From positions 248,001 through 312,000 of the forward strand of contig NZ_RFFH01000005.1 in assembly GCF_003696265.1 (NCBI RefSeq): a stretch of 64,000 nt of DNA. The letters run 5' to 3'. The stretch is from Nocardia stercoris (lineage in GTDB: Bacteria > Actinomycetota > Actinomycetes > Mycobacteriales > Mycobacteriaceae). This document shows positions 7,255-14,816 of the stretch, piece by piece. Made by a program: the position numbers and the translations under genes. Numbering within the stretch: position 1 is the stretch's first letter; every line of letters starts with the position of its first letter. The notes below the pieces were generated by a model. It was not told the DNA's origin, did no database searches, and worked only from the letters and a program-made list of their open reading frames with translations.

Positions 7255-9267
7255 GTGTTGCCCTCTGTCGATCGTCGTACTTTTCTGGCCGGGTCGGCCG
7301 CCGCACTGGGCGGCGCAGTTCTGGGTTCGGTGTCCGCGGGAATTTCGGCCCCGACGGCACGGGCGGCCACCGGCACCATCGCCGACGTCCAGCACATTGT
7401 CGTCCTCATGCAGGAGAACCGTAGTTTCGACCACTACTACGGAATGATGAAAGGTGTGCGCGGATTCGGTGACCGCGCCACGATCATGCTGCCCGGCGGC
7501 AAATCGGTGTTCGATCAGCCGAACGGTTCGGGTCGGCAATACCCGTTCGCACTGGACGCCACCGGATCGACCGGCGAGACGATGGCGCAGTGCCAGGGCG
7601 ACCTGCCGCACGCGTGGGCAGACCAGCACAAGGCATGGAACAACGGCCGGCTCGACTCCTGGATGGCCGCCAAGAACAAGATCGGCACGCTGGGCTACCT
7701 GCAGCGCTCCGACCTGCCCTTCTACTACGCACTCGCCGACGCCTACACCATCTGCGACGGCTACCACTGCTCCGGCCTCACCGCCACCGGTCCGAACCGG
7801 ACCTATCTGTTCAGCGGCACCGTCCACGCGGCCGGCGGTCAGGGCGGCCCCGCCTACGACGGGGGATCGGAATCCGGCCTCAGCTGGCAGACCTATGCCG
7901 AGGCGTTGCAGAACGCCGGAATTACCTGGAAGGTCTACCAGAACGCCGCGGACAATTACGGTGACAACGGACTGGCCTACTTCTCGCAATTCACGGGTGC
8001 GGCGCACACCTCGCCGTTGTGGATCAACGGAATGTCCAGCGTTCCGACCGGAACGGGCGCGACATCGACCGATATCGTCGCCGGAATCAAGAGCGATGTG
8101 CTGGCCGGAAAATTGCCACAGGTTTCCTGGATCGTCACCGACCAGATCACTTCGGAACATCCGATCGGGCCGCCGGTCAACGGTGAGCGATTCGTCAGCG
8201 AATTGCTCGGCGCGCTGAATGCCGATCCGAATGTCCTGAACAGTACGGCGCTGTTCATCACCTACGACGAGAACGACGGATTCTTCGACCACGTGCCGCC
8301 GCCGTCGCCCGCGGCCGGCGTGGCCGACGAATTCGTGAACGGTGTCCCGGTCGGTCTCGGCTTCCGGGTCCCCATGCTCGTGGTGTCGCCGTGGTCGAAG
8401 GGCGGCTGGGTCGACTCGCAGGTCTTCGACCACACCTCGGTCATCCGGTTCATGGAGACCTGGTCGAAGGCGATCGGCAGATCGGCGCCCTGCCCGAACC
8501 TGAGCGCCTGGCGCCGGTCGGTGTGCGGTGACCTCACCTCCGCGTTCGACTTCACCAAGCCGGTCACCGGTCTGCCGTCGCTGCCGACGCCCGGCGCGGC
8601 GATCAGCGCCGCGACCTGCTCGGTGCTGGCGAACCCGATCCCGACCACCAACGCGCAGCCGACACCGGAGTCCGGCACCCGCCCGGCCCGGGCGCTGCCG
8701 TACCAGCCGACCGCCTACGAGTCGGCCTGGTCGTGGCAGGGCAACAACGGCCAGGCCACGCTCACCCTCGCGAATTCCGATTCCGCCGCAGCGCATTTCG
8801 CGGTCTACGACAACACGACCACCGCGGTGCCGGGCCAGTACACCGTCGCGGGCGGCACCCGGACCTCGGCGACGGTCGCGGTCTCGTCGAACGCCTACGA
8901 CCTCACCGCGGTCGGCCCGAACCGGTTCCTGGTCCGGTTGATCGGCAACGGCACCGGCGCCGGCAAGCAGTTGCAGGCCCACACCCGGATCGCCGTGGAG
9001 TCGGGCACCGGCAAGCTCGCGTTCTGGATCGACATGGTCAACGGCACTTCCGCCCAGGTGACGTTCACCGTGAAGTCGAACAACTACCGCACCGACGGCC
9101 CCTGGACCTATACCGCGAAGGCCGGGCAGACGGTCAGCGACTTCTGGAACGCGGTGGCCTACAACAACGGCTGGTACGACTTCACCCTCACCTGCTCCGC
9201 CGACTCCTCGTGGTCCCGCCGTTTCACCGGCCACATCGAAACGGGGGCTGCCAGCATCAGCGGCTGA
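7255..9267 (+). CDS. Tat-exported phospholipase C (phosphocholine-specific type)
   Basis: A 670-residue protein. The N-terminus DRRTFLAGSAAALGG is a twin-arginine signal ending near ARAAT. The catalytic phosphoesterase domain shows ENRSFDHYYG near residue 60, a central TGPNRTYLFSG, and TYDENDGFFDHV, all characteristic of the bacterial PC-PLC/acid phosphatase superfamily. Two C-terminal beta domains (DUF756 type) follow, beginning about residues 480 and 580. Such enzymes cleave phosphatidylcholine or sphingomyelin outside the cell and supply phosphate; in mycobacteria they are associated with virulence. GTG 7255 follows GGAAGGA; an upstream in-frame start would bury the Tat signal. It appears monocistronic. 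Confidence 0.92.
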   Translation: MLPSVDRRTFLAGSAAALGGAVLGSVSAGISAPTARAATGTIADVQHIVVLMQENRSFDHYYGMMKGVRGFGDRATIMLPGGKSVFDQPNGSGRQYPFALDATGSTGETMAQCQGDLPHAWADQHKAWNNGRLDSWMAAKNKIGTLGYLQRSDLPFYYALADAYTICDGYHCSGLTATGPNRTYLFSGTVHAAGGQGGPAYDGGSESGLSWQTYAEALQNAGITWKVYQNAADNYGDNGLAYFSQFTGAAHTSPLWINGMSSVPTGTGATSTDIVAGIKSDVLAGKLPQVSWIVTDQITSEHPIGPPVNGERFVSELLGALNADPNVLNSTALFITYDENDGFFDHVPPPSPAAGVADEFVNGVPVGLGFRVPMLVVSPWSKGGWVDSQVFDHTSVIRFMETWSKAIGRSAPCPNLSAWRRSVCGDLTSAFDFTKPVTGLPSLPTPGAAISAATCSVLANPIPTTNAQPTPESGTRPARALPYQPTAYESAWSWQGNNGQATLTLANSDSAAAHFAVYDNTTTAVPGQYTVAGGTRTSATVAVSSNAYDLTAVGPNRFLVRLIGNGTGAGKQLQAHTRIAVESGTGKLAFWIDMVNGTSAQVTFTVKSNNYRTDGPWTYTAKAGQTVSDFWNAVAYNNGWYDFTLTCSADSSWSRRFTGHIETGAASISG

Positions 9268-9358
9268 CCGGGATTCGCGAACATCACAAGATCCGCACGA
9301 GGCCGCTCCCGTCACCGGCCGTTGCGTAGGATAGCTCGATATTTGCTCGCTGCTGTAC

Positions 9359-9387
9359 GCTGCGGCCGGTGATCGGCCGGCCGCAGC
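9359..9387. terminator. Perfect 11-bp hairpin between phospholipase and TPM genes
   Basis: GCTGCGGCCGG (9359-9369) pairs perfectly with CCGGCCGCAGC (9377-9387) over a 7-nt loop. It lies 92 bp after the phospholipase stop and 49 bp before the next start, so it could be a terminator or an upstream control element. Confidence 0.5.
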
Positions 9388-9435
9388 GAACTCGTCGGAG
9401 CCGAGTTCTCGGCCCGCTACGGACGGGAGTGACGG

Positions 9436-11517
9436 ATGAGCCGGCTGGGCGCCTGCTACGAGCCCATCCCCGCCTGGCCGCCGGGCCGTTGCCACGCGGT
9501 CCGGCGGCGGTGGACGTCGAAGCTGCTATCGCTCCTCGTGATCGGCGTGCTGACGCTGCTGGTCCTGGCGGGCGGGCCCGCCGCACCGGCGCGCGCCGAC
9601 GCCCCGCTGCGCCTGGCGGGCTACGTCACCGACAACGCCGGGGTGCTCGACGGCGGGCAGACCGCCGAACTACAGCAGGCCGTCGACACGTTGTACGCGC
9701 GGGATCACGAGCGGCTGTGGATCGCGTACGTGCGCGACTTCGCCGGGCTGGACGCCCACGCGTGGGGCGAACAGACCGCGCGGCTGTCCGGCTTCGGCGA
9801 GCGGGACGTACTGCTCGCCGTCGCCGTCGACGACCGCGCCTACGCGTTCAGCGGAACCGTGCCCGAGTCGATCACCGACCGGGAGCTGGACCGGATGCTC
9901 ACCGATCAGGTCGAGCCGAAGCTGCGGGCGGGGGACTGGGCCGGCGCCGGCCTGGCCACGGCGACCGGGCTGTCGAACGCCACCGGCAAGTCCGGCGGCG
10001 TCGACCTGGTTCCGCTGGTGATCCTGGCGGCACTCGTAGCGCTGGCCGTGCTGGGCGTGTGGCTGTGGTCGCGACGGCGGGCAGCCCGGCGCGCCCGCTC
10101 GACCCTGGAGTCGGCCCGCCGCATCGATCCGGCCGACCTCACCGCACTACGGGCTCTCCCGCTACCCGTCCTCGATGCCCTGTCCAAGGACACGCTGGTC
10201 GACACCGACAATGCCATCCGCACCAGTGTCGAGGAATTACGGCTGGCCACCGACGAATTCGGGACCACCGCCACCGCCCCCTTCACCGCCGCGCTGCAGG
10301 CCGCGCGCAACGCCCTCGCGAAGGCGTTCGCGATCCGCCAGCAGCTCGACGACGATATTCCCGAAACTCCGGACCAGCAGCAGGGGATGCTGGTCGATCT
10401 GATCAGCAGCTGTGGTGGCGCGAATCGTGAATTGGACGCCAAGGTCGCCGAATTCGACGACATGCGCAATCTGCTCATCAATGCCGGCGAACGCCTGGAC
10501 ACACTGACCCAGGGCACGGTCGAACTGATGGCGCGGCTGCCGGGGTCGGAGGCTACGCTCGCCGAGCTGGTGGCGCGACATCCGGCGTCGGTGCTCGCGC
10601 CCGTCCGCGACAACGTCGGTATGGCGCGAGAGCGAATCACGTTCGCGGAGAAGGCGATCGCGGACGGCCGCGCCGCGGCGGCCCGGCCGGTGGGCCGGCA
10701 GGGCGCGGCGGTCGCCGATATCCGGGCCGCGGAATCGGCCGTGGATGCCGCGCGCACCCTGCTCGACGCGGTCGACACGGCAGCGACCGATATCGAGCAG
10801 GCCCGCGCCGGGCTGCCCGCCATGATCGAGGAGTTGCGCCGCGATCTGGTCGGCGCGGCCGGCCTGTCCGAGCACGGCGGCACCGAATTGCCCGCGGCCG
10901 TCGCGGCCGCGCGGACCGCCCTGGAGCGGGCGGCCGCCCAGGGTGCCGAGAATCCGCTCGGTGCCTTCCAGCAGGCCGTGGCCGCCGATACCGCGCTCGA
11001 TCAGGCCGTCGCGGCCGCCACGGATCGCAAGCGCGCCGCCGACGAACTGCGCCACCGACTCGACCAGACGCTGACCGCTGCCCGCAGCCAGGTGCACGCG
11101 GCCGCCGACTACATCAGCACCCGGCGCGGCGGCGTGGACGCCGAGCCGCGCACTCGTCTCGCCGAGGCGCAGCGCAGCCTGGACCAGGCCGAACAACAGG
11201 CGGCCGCCGATCCCGACCAGGCGCTCCGATTCGGCCAGCGCGCAGCCGAATTGGGCGCACGGGCGCTGCAGACCGCACAGACCTCGGTGCGCGAATGGCA
11301 GGCGCGGCAGCAGCGCGCCACCTCCGGCAGCTCCGCGACCGGGGCGATTCTCGGCGGGATCCTGATCGACAGCATGCTGCGTGGCGGGGGCGCGGGATCC
11401 GGCTGGGGTGGTGGATCCAGTTGGGGCGGTGGTGGTTTCGGCGGCGGCGGCTACGGGCCGGGTTCCTTCGGCGGTTCGGACGGTTCGCGCCGGATCAGCC
11501 GTGGCGGAAGGTTCTGA
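9436..11517 (+). CDS. TPM-domain membrane protein with coiled coil and Gly-rich tail
   Basis: A 693-residue protein. After a basic N-terminus there is a signal/TM segment (LLSLLVIGVLTLLVLAGG). A TPM domain follows (about residues 55-175; YVTDNAGVLDGGQTAELQQAV), then a second TM (LVPLVILAALVALAVLGVWLW). Residues ~220-630 are a long alanine-rich coiled coil, and the end is glycine-rich (GGGFGGGGYGPG). TPM proteins act at the membrane in phosphatase-like or chaperone roles, including photosystem maintenance in plants, and in bacteria often sit near LemA/SPFH genes. The ATG follows GGGAG. The last 67 bp overlap the convergent antiporter gene. Confidence 0.82.
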   Translation: MSRLGACYEPIPAWPPGRCHAVRRRWTSKLLSLLVIGVLTLLVLAGGPAAPARADAPLRLAGYVTDNAGVLDGGQTAELQQAVDTLYARDHERLWIAYVRDFAGLDAHAWGEQTARLSGFGERDVLLAVAVDDRAYAFSGTVPESITDRELDRMLTDQVEPKLRAGDWAGAGLATATGLSNATGKSGGVDLVPLVILAALVALAVLGVWLWSRRRAARRARSTLESARRIDPADLTALRALPLPVLDALSKDTLVDTDNAIRTSVEELRLATDEFGTTATAPFTAALQAARNALAKAFAIRQQLDDDIPETPDQQQGMLVDLISSCGGANRELDAKVAEFDDMRNLLINAGERLDTLTQGTVELMARLPGSEATLAELVARHPASVLAPVRDNVGMARERITFAEKAIADGRAAAARPVGRQGAAVADIRAAESAVDAARTLLDAVDTAATDIEQARAGLPAMIEELRRDLVGAAGLSEHGGTELPAAVAAARTALERAAAQGAENPLGAFQQAVAADTALDQAVAAATDRKRAADELRHRLDQTLTAARSQVHAAADYISTRRGGVDAEPRTRLAEAQRSLDQAEQQAAADPDQALRFGQRAAELGARALQTAQTSVREWQARQQRATSGSSATGAILGGILIDSMLRGGGAGSGWGGGSSWGGGGFGGGGYGPGSFGGSDGSRRISRGGRF

Positions 11518-12707
11518 GCCGCAGCCGTTTCCGGTCGGCGGCTCAGTCGGTCGGCGAGCAGCGGGGCACCGATGCCGTGCAGCAGCACACTGCCGGTGAC
11601 GACGAACAGGGTGACACCCACGAGCAGTCTGATATCCGATCGGGCGGTGAGCCCGTTGACCGCCAGCAGACCGAACACGATCGTTGCGACACCGCGGGGG
11701 CCCAAGGCGGACAACATGATCCGTTCCGCGGTGGTGAAATGGGAGCCCAGCAGCGCGAGCCAGACCGGGACGATGCGGAACACGGTCAGCGCGAGCAGCC
11801 CGTAGACGAGCGCGTGCCAGTCGAGCCAGGGAATGCCGATCGCGATATTGCCCACGATGAACCACAGGCCCAGGCTGAGGAATCGGCCCAGGCCCTCGGT
11901 GAGTTCCAGTGGCTCGCCGGGGATGTCGCCGTGCACGGTGCGGTAGGTCAGGCCGGCCAGGAAGGCCGCCACGAAGCCGTTGCCGTCGATCAGCACCGCG
12001 AGCGCGTAGGTCAGCACCGGGACCGCGAGAAGGCCGCAGCGCACGGTGTGCGGTTCGGTCCAGCCGCGGGTCGCGCACCGGGTGAGCAGGATTCCGGCGG
12101 CGGCGCCGACCGGGACGCCGACCAGCACGGATTTGAGCACCGCCGGCACCGCGTGGCCCAATGCCTCGAGTGCCTGGTCGGAGTCGGCGCTGCGCTTGCA
12201 GGCCTCGAGCGCGAACAGGAAGATCGGTGCCGCCAAGCCGTCGTTGAGCCCGCTCTCGATATTGAGCGTGTCCCGGACCCGCTGGGTGATCCGCCGGTCG
12301 GTGAGGACGGCCCGCGCGGGCACCAGGTCGGTCGGCATCACGACGCAGGCGATGAGCAGCAGCAACGCCCACGAATTCTGGTCCAGCACATACTTTCCCG
12401 CGAAAGTGGCCAGCGCCAGACTGCCGACGAACGCGACGAGCATGCGGGCCACGCCGGTGCGGCCGACGACCCGGGCCTGGATCTCGGTGGCATCGTCGAA
12501 CAGCGACAGCGCGAGCAGGAACTCGACCACCCGCTGTGCGGTATGGGTATTGAGGCTCTCCAGAATCCAGTGTTCGCTGGTGGCACCGACCACCAGGCCG
12601 ACCACGATCATCGCCACCGGAGCGGTGACGCTCCAGCGGGCGAAGGCTCCCGAGACGCACGCCCACGCCAGAATGACCGCCATCGTCGCGGTGATCGCGA
12701 GGAACAT
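11451..12707 (-). CDS. CPA-type cation:proton antiporter (NhaP-like)
   Basis: A 418-residue, highly hydrophobic protein with about 12 membrane segments. Family features include LFDDATEI near residue 69, the VMPTDLVPARAVL segment, ESGLNDGLAAPIFLF (the conserved ND pair that binds the cation), and LSALGPRGVATIVFGLL near the C-terminus. These are typical of Na+(K+)/H+ exchangers of the CPA1 family. It ends inside the convergent TPM gene (67-bp overlap), so the two mRNAs are complementary at their 3' ends. A 21-codon ORF lies upstream on the same strand and could be a leader. The exchanged ion cannot be told from sequence. Confidence 0.88.
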   Translation of the reverse strand: MFLAITATMAVILAWACVSGAFARWSVTAPVAMIVVGLVVGATSEHWILESLNTHTAQRVVEFLLALSLFDDATEIQARVVGRTGVARMLVAFVGSLALATFAGKYVLDQNSWALLLLIACVVMPTDLVPARAVLTDRRITQRVRDTLNIESGLNDGLAAPIFLFALEACKRSADSDQALEALGHAVPAVLKSVLVGVPVGAAAGILLTRCATRGWTEPHTVRCGLLAVPVLTYALAVLIDGNGFVAAFLAGLTYRTVHGDIPGEPLELTEGLGRFLSLGLWFIVGNIAIGIPWLDWHALVYGLLALTVFRIVPVWLALLGSHFTTAERIMLSALGPRGVATIVFGLLAVNGLTARSDIRLLVGVTLFVVTGSVLLHGIGAPLLADRLSRRPETAAAQNLPPRLIRREPSEPPKEPGP

Positions 12708-12854
12708 GACGGCAGACGCTAGTGGATCGGCGCCGCGGGTAGTGGTAGGCGAGCGGGGACAATTCGAATATCGCAGGGGTACAGCCGATTTCAGCTGCGC
12801 CCCTGCGTCCTTCCGAATCCGTTGCGCCGGTGGAGCGGCGGTATCGGACCGAGG

Positions 12855-12920
12855 TCAGATCAGCCAGTTCAGGAAGTCGATGGAATTGGCGAGAACATTC
12901 GTCAAGAAAGCGATAATCAT
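12855..12920 (-). CDS. 21-residue amphipathic small-peptide gene
   Basis: The ATG at 12920 follows GGAAGGGGTACGCGC, one of the better ribosome-binding sites in the window. It opens a 21-codon ORF rich in Ile, Leu, Phe and Trp, ending FLNWLI. Plotted as a helix, N8, N12 and D15 fall on one face and the rest is hydrophobic, so the product should be an amphipathic membrane-binding helix. It lies 147 bp upstream of the antiporter on the same strand. It may be a leader peptide, a surface-active peptide or a small membrane regulator. No named family is recognised. Confidence 0.45.
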   Translation of the reverse strand: MIIAFLTNVLANSIDFLNWLI

Positions 12921-13351
12921 GCGCGTACCCCTTCCGGAATTCCGGCGCCGTACCCAGTGCGCGGCGCGTAGTCGGGAGACTACCGCACCGGCCGAATTTC
13001 CAACGCCAACTCGATAATTGACCTCGAAACGCGCACATTTCGCACGGATTGGGTAATTCTGCGAATCGTTCCGGGTGGGAAATTGCGCCTTTTGCCGATC
13101 GAGTGGCCGCCGGTCGCGCGCAACCGGCGACCGTGCCGCGCGGCCGGTGGCCGGCGGGCCGCGGTGCGCGCTGCGGGCCGGGGTAGCCGACGGCGGGAAT
13201 TCGCCGCGCGCGGTAGGGTCGGAGGAGCTATGTAAACGGCCCGGACGCCGTGGCCGATACATTGTCGGTCCCGTGTGTTCGGGGGCGCCTCCTGTGCCAC
13301 AATCGGCCCAGGTGGGACGGGCAATGCCCGAGGGAGGACGGAGAACCTGAC
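12921..13351. other. Divergent intergenic region between small-peptide gene and SPFH operon
   Basis: 431 bp with no convincing ORF; the open frames are Arg/Gly-rich shadows. It should contain the promoters of the minus-strand peptide/antiporter unit and of the SPFH operon. No clear consensus promoter or repeat was picked out by eye. Confidence 0.5.
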
Positions 13352-14560
13352 ATGGGCCTGATGGACATGATCAAGGGTGAGTTCATCGACATCATCGAGT
13401 GGCTCGATGACGGCAACACCACCCTGGCGTGGCGGTTTCCCCGCTACGACAACGAGATCAAGAACGGCGCGCAGCTGATCGTGCGCGAGGGCCAGTGGGC
13501 GATGTTCGTCTACCGCGGCCAGCTCGCCGACCAGTACGGTCCGGGCCACTACGCCCTGACCAGCGAGAACATGCCCGTCATGTCGACCCTGCAGGGCTGG
13601 AAGTACGGCTTCAACAGCCCCTTCCGGTCCGAGGTGTACTACATCAACACCCGCCCGGTCACCGAGATCCGCTGGGGCACACCGCAGCCGGTCACCGTGC
13701 GCGACCCCGACTTCAAGATGGTGCAGGTGCGCGCCAACGGCACCGGCACCGTGCGAGTCAAGGACCCGGCGGTGTTCCTGCGCCAGGTCATCGGCACCGA
13801 GAGCAACGTCGACATGGAGCAGATCACCGATCTGATCCGCCGCAACGTCGCACTCGCCTTCTCCGACATGGTGCTGGCCAGCGGCCTCGGCGCCATCGAC
13901 CTGCAGGGCAAGCAGGTCGAATTGTCCGGCAAGCTGCGCGAATTCGTCGCCACCCGGGTCGAGTCTTTCGGTCTGGGCGTCGACGACATCACCATGTCGA
14001 TCTCGCTGCCGGAGGAGATCCAGCAGGCGATGACCCGCGGTGTGGCCAAGGGTGTCGAGGCCAGCGGATTCATCAACAACGTCGACCTCAACCGCTACAC
14101 GCAGGCGCAGGCCGCCGACGCCATGCTCGCCGCCGCGCAGAACGAGGGTGGCGGCGCCGCCGGTGCCGCGGTGCAGGCCGGGTTCGGTGTGATGCTCGGC
14201 GGGCAGATGGCCGGTGCGATGGCGCCGCAGGGCTACCCCCAGCAGGGTTATCCGCAGCAGGGATACCCGCAGCAGCAGGGCTATCCGCAGCAGCAGCCGG
14301 GTTACGGTCAGGCGGCCCCGCCGCCGCTGCCGACCCAGCAGCTGTTCCACGTCGAGATCGGCGGCCAGGCCGCGGGCCCGTACCCGCTGGACCAGCTGCG
14401 CCAGCTGGTGTCCAACGGCCAGCTGACCCCGCAGACCAACGTCTGGAGCAACGGAATGGCCGCGTGGGCAGCCGCGTCGACCGTGCCCGCGCTGCAGCCG
14501 CTGTTCAACGCGCCGCCGCCGCTGCCGGGCACGCCGCCGCCCCCGCCGTCGGCCCAGTGA
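13352..14560 (+). CDS. SPFH-domain protein with C-terminal GYF_2 domain
   Basis: A 402-residue protein. Residues ~20-260 match the SPFH/virion-core-like family (VREGQWAMFVYRGQ, YYINTRPVTEIRWGTPQPV, and a coiled end VEASGFINNVDLNRY). Residues ~290-325 are repeats of GYPQQ. Residues ~335-385 form a GYF_2-type domain (FHVEIGGQAAGPYPLDQLRQLV...WSNGMAAW), a peptide-binding module that recognises proline-rich ligands. The next gene encodes a long proline-rich protein, which makes a direct partner likely. Relatives scaffold membrane microdomains or stress responses. The ATG follows GGGAGGACGGAG. It appears to head a three-gene operon interrupted by a hairpin. Confidence 0.85.
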   Translation: MGLMDMIKGEFIDIIEWLDDGNTTLAWRFPRYDNEIKNGAQLIVREGQWAMFVYRGQLADQYGPGHYALTSENMPVMSTLQGWKYGFNSPFRSEVYYINTRPVTEIRWGTPQPVTVRDPDFKMVQVRANGTGTVRVKDPAVFLRQVIGTESNVDMEQITDLIRRNVALAFSDMVLASGLGAIDLQGKQVELSGKLREFVATRVESFGLGVDDITMSISLPEEIQQAMTRGVAKGVEASGFINNVDLNRYTQAQAADAMLAAAQNEGGGAAGAAVQAGFGVMLGGQMAGAMAPQGYPQQGYPQQGYPQQQGYPQQQPGYGQAAPPPLPTQQLFHVEIGGQAAGPYPLDQLRQLVSNGQLTPQTNVWSNGMAAWAAASTVPALQPLFNAPPPLPGTPPPPPSAQ

Positions 14561-14566
14561 CGCCGG

Positions 14567-14619
14567 GCGGGACCGGTTCGCGGCCGCGGAGAGAACTCCA
14601 CGGCCGCAACCGATCCCGC
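14567..14619 (+). terminator. Long imperfect hairpin after the SPFH gene
   Basis: The left arm 14567-14586 (GCGGGACCGGTT then CGGCCG) pairs with 14601-14619 (CGGCCG then AACCGATCCCGC) with one mismatch and one bulge. It probably terminates or attenuates transcription into the next gene. Confidence 0.5.
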
Positions 14620-14816
14620 CACTCACCGGATGGGACCGCTGGCGGTGCCGGAGGGCGCCGCACGGGGGACGGGACGCCCCGGGCGCAGCACGATTCGCTG
14701 CGCCGCAACCGGTCCCGCGTCCGCTGCGGTCGACGTACGGCCGGCGCAAATGTTGTGATATCGGGTGGTGCGAATCCTGTCGTGCCGCAGGATTCGAGTG
14801 CTGGAGGATCGACCCA

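Noticed and set aside
10237..13038. A 933-codon minus-strand open frame across the TPM gene and antiporter
   Set aside because: It is antisense to two well-supported genes in other frames and is Arg/Gly-rich, as expected for a shadow in high-GC DNA.
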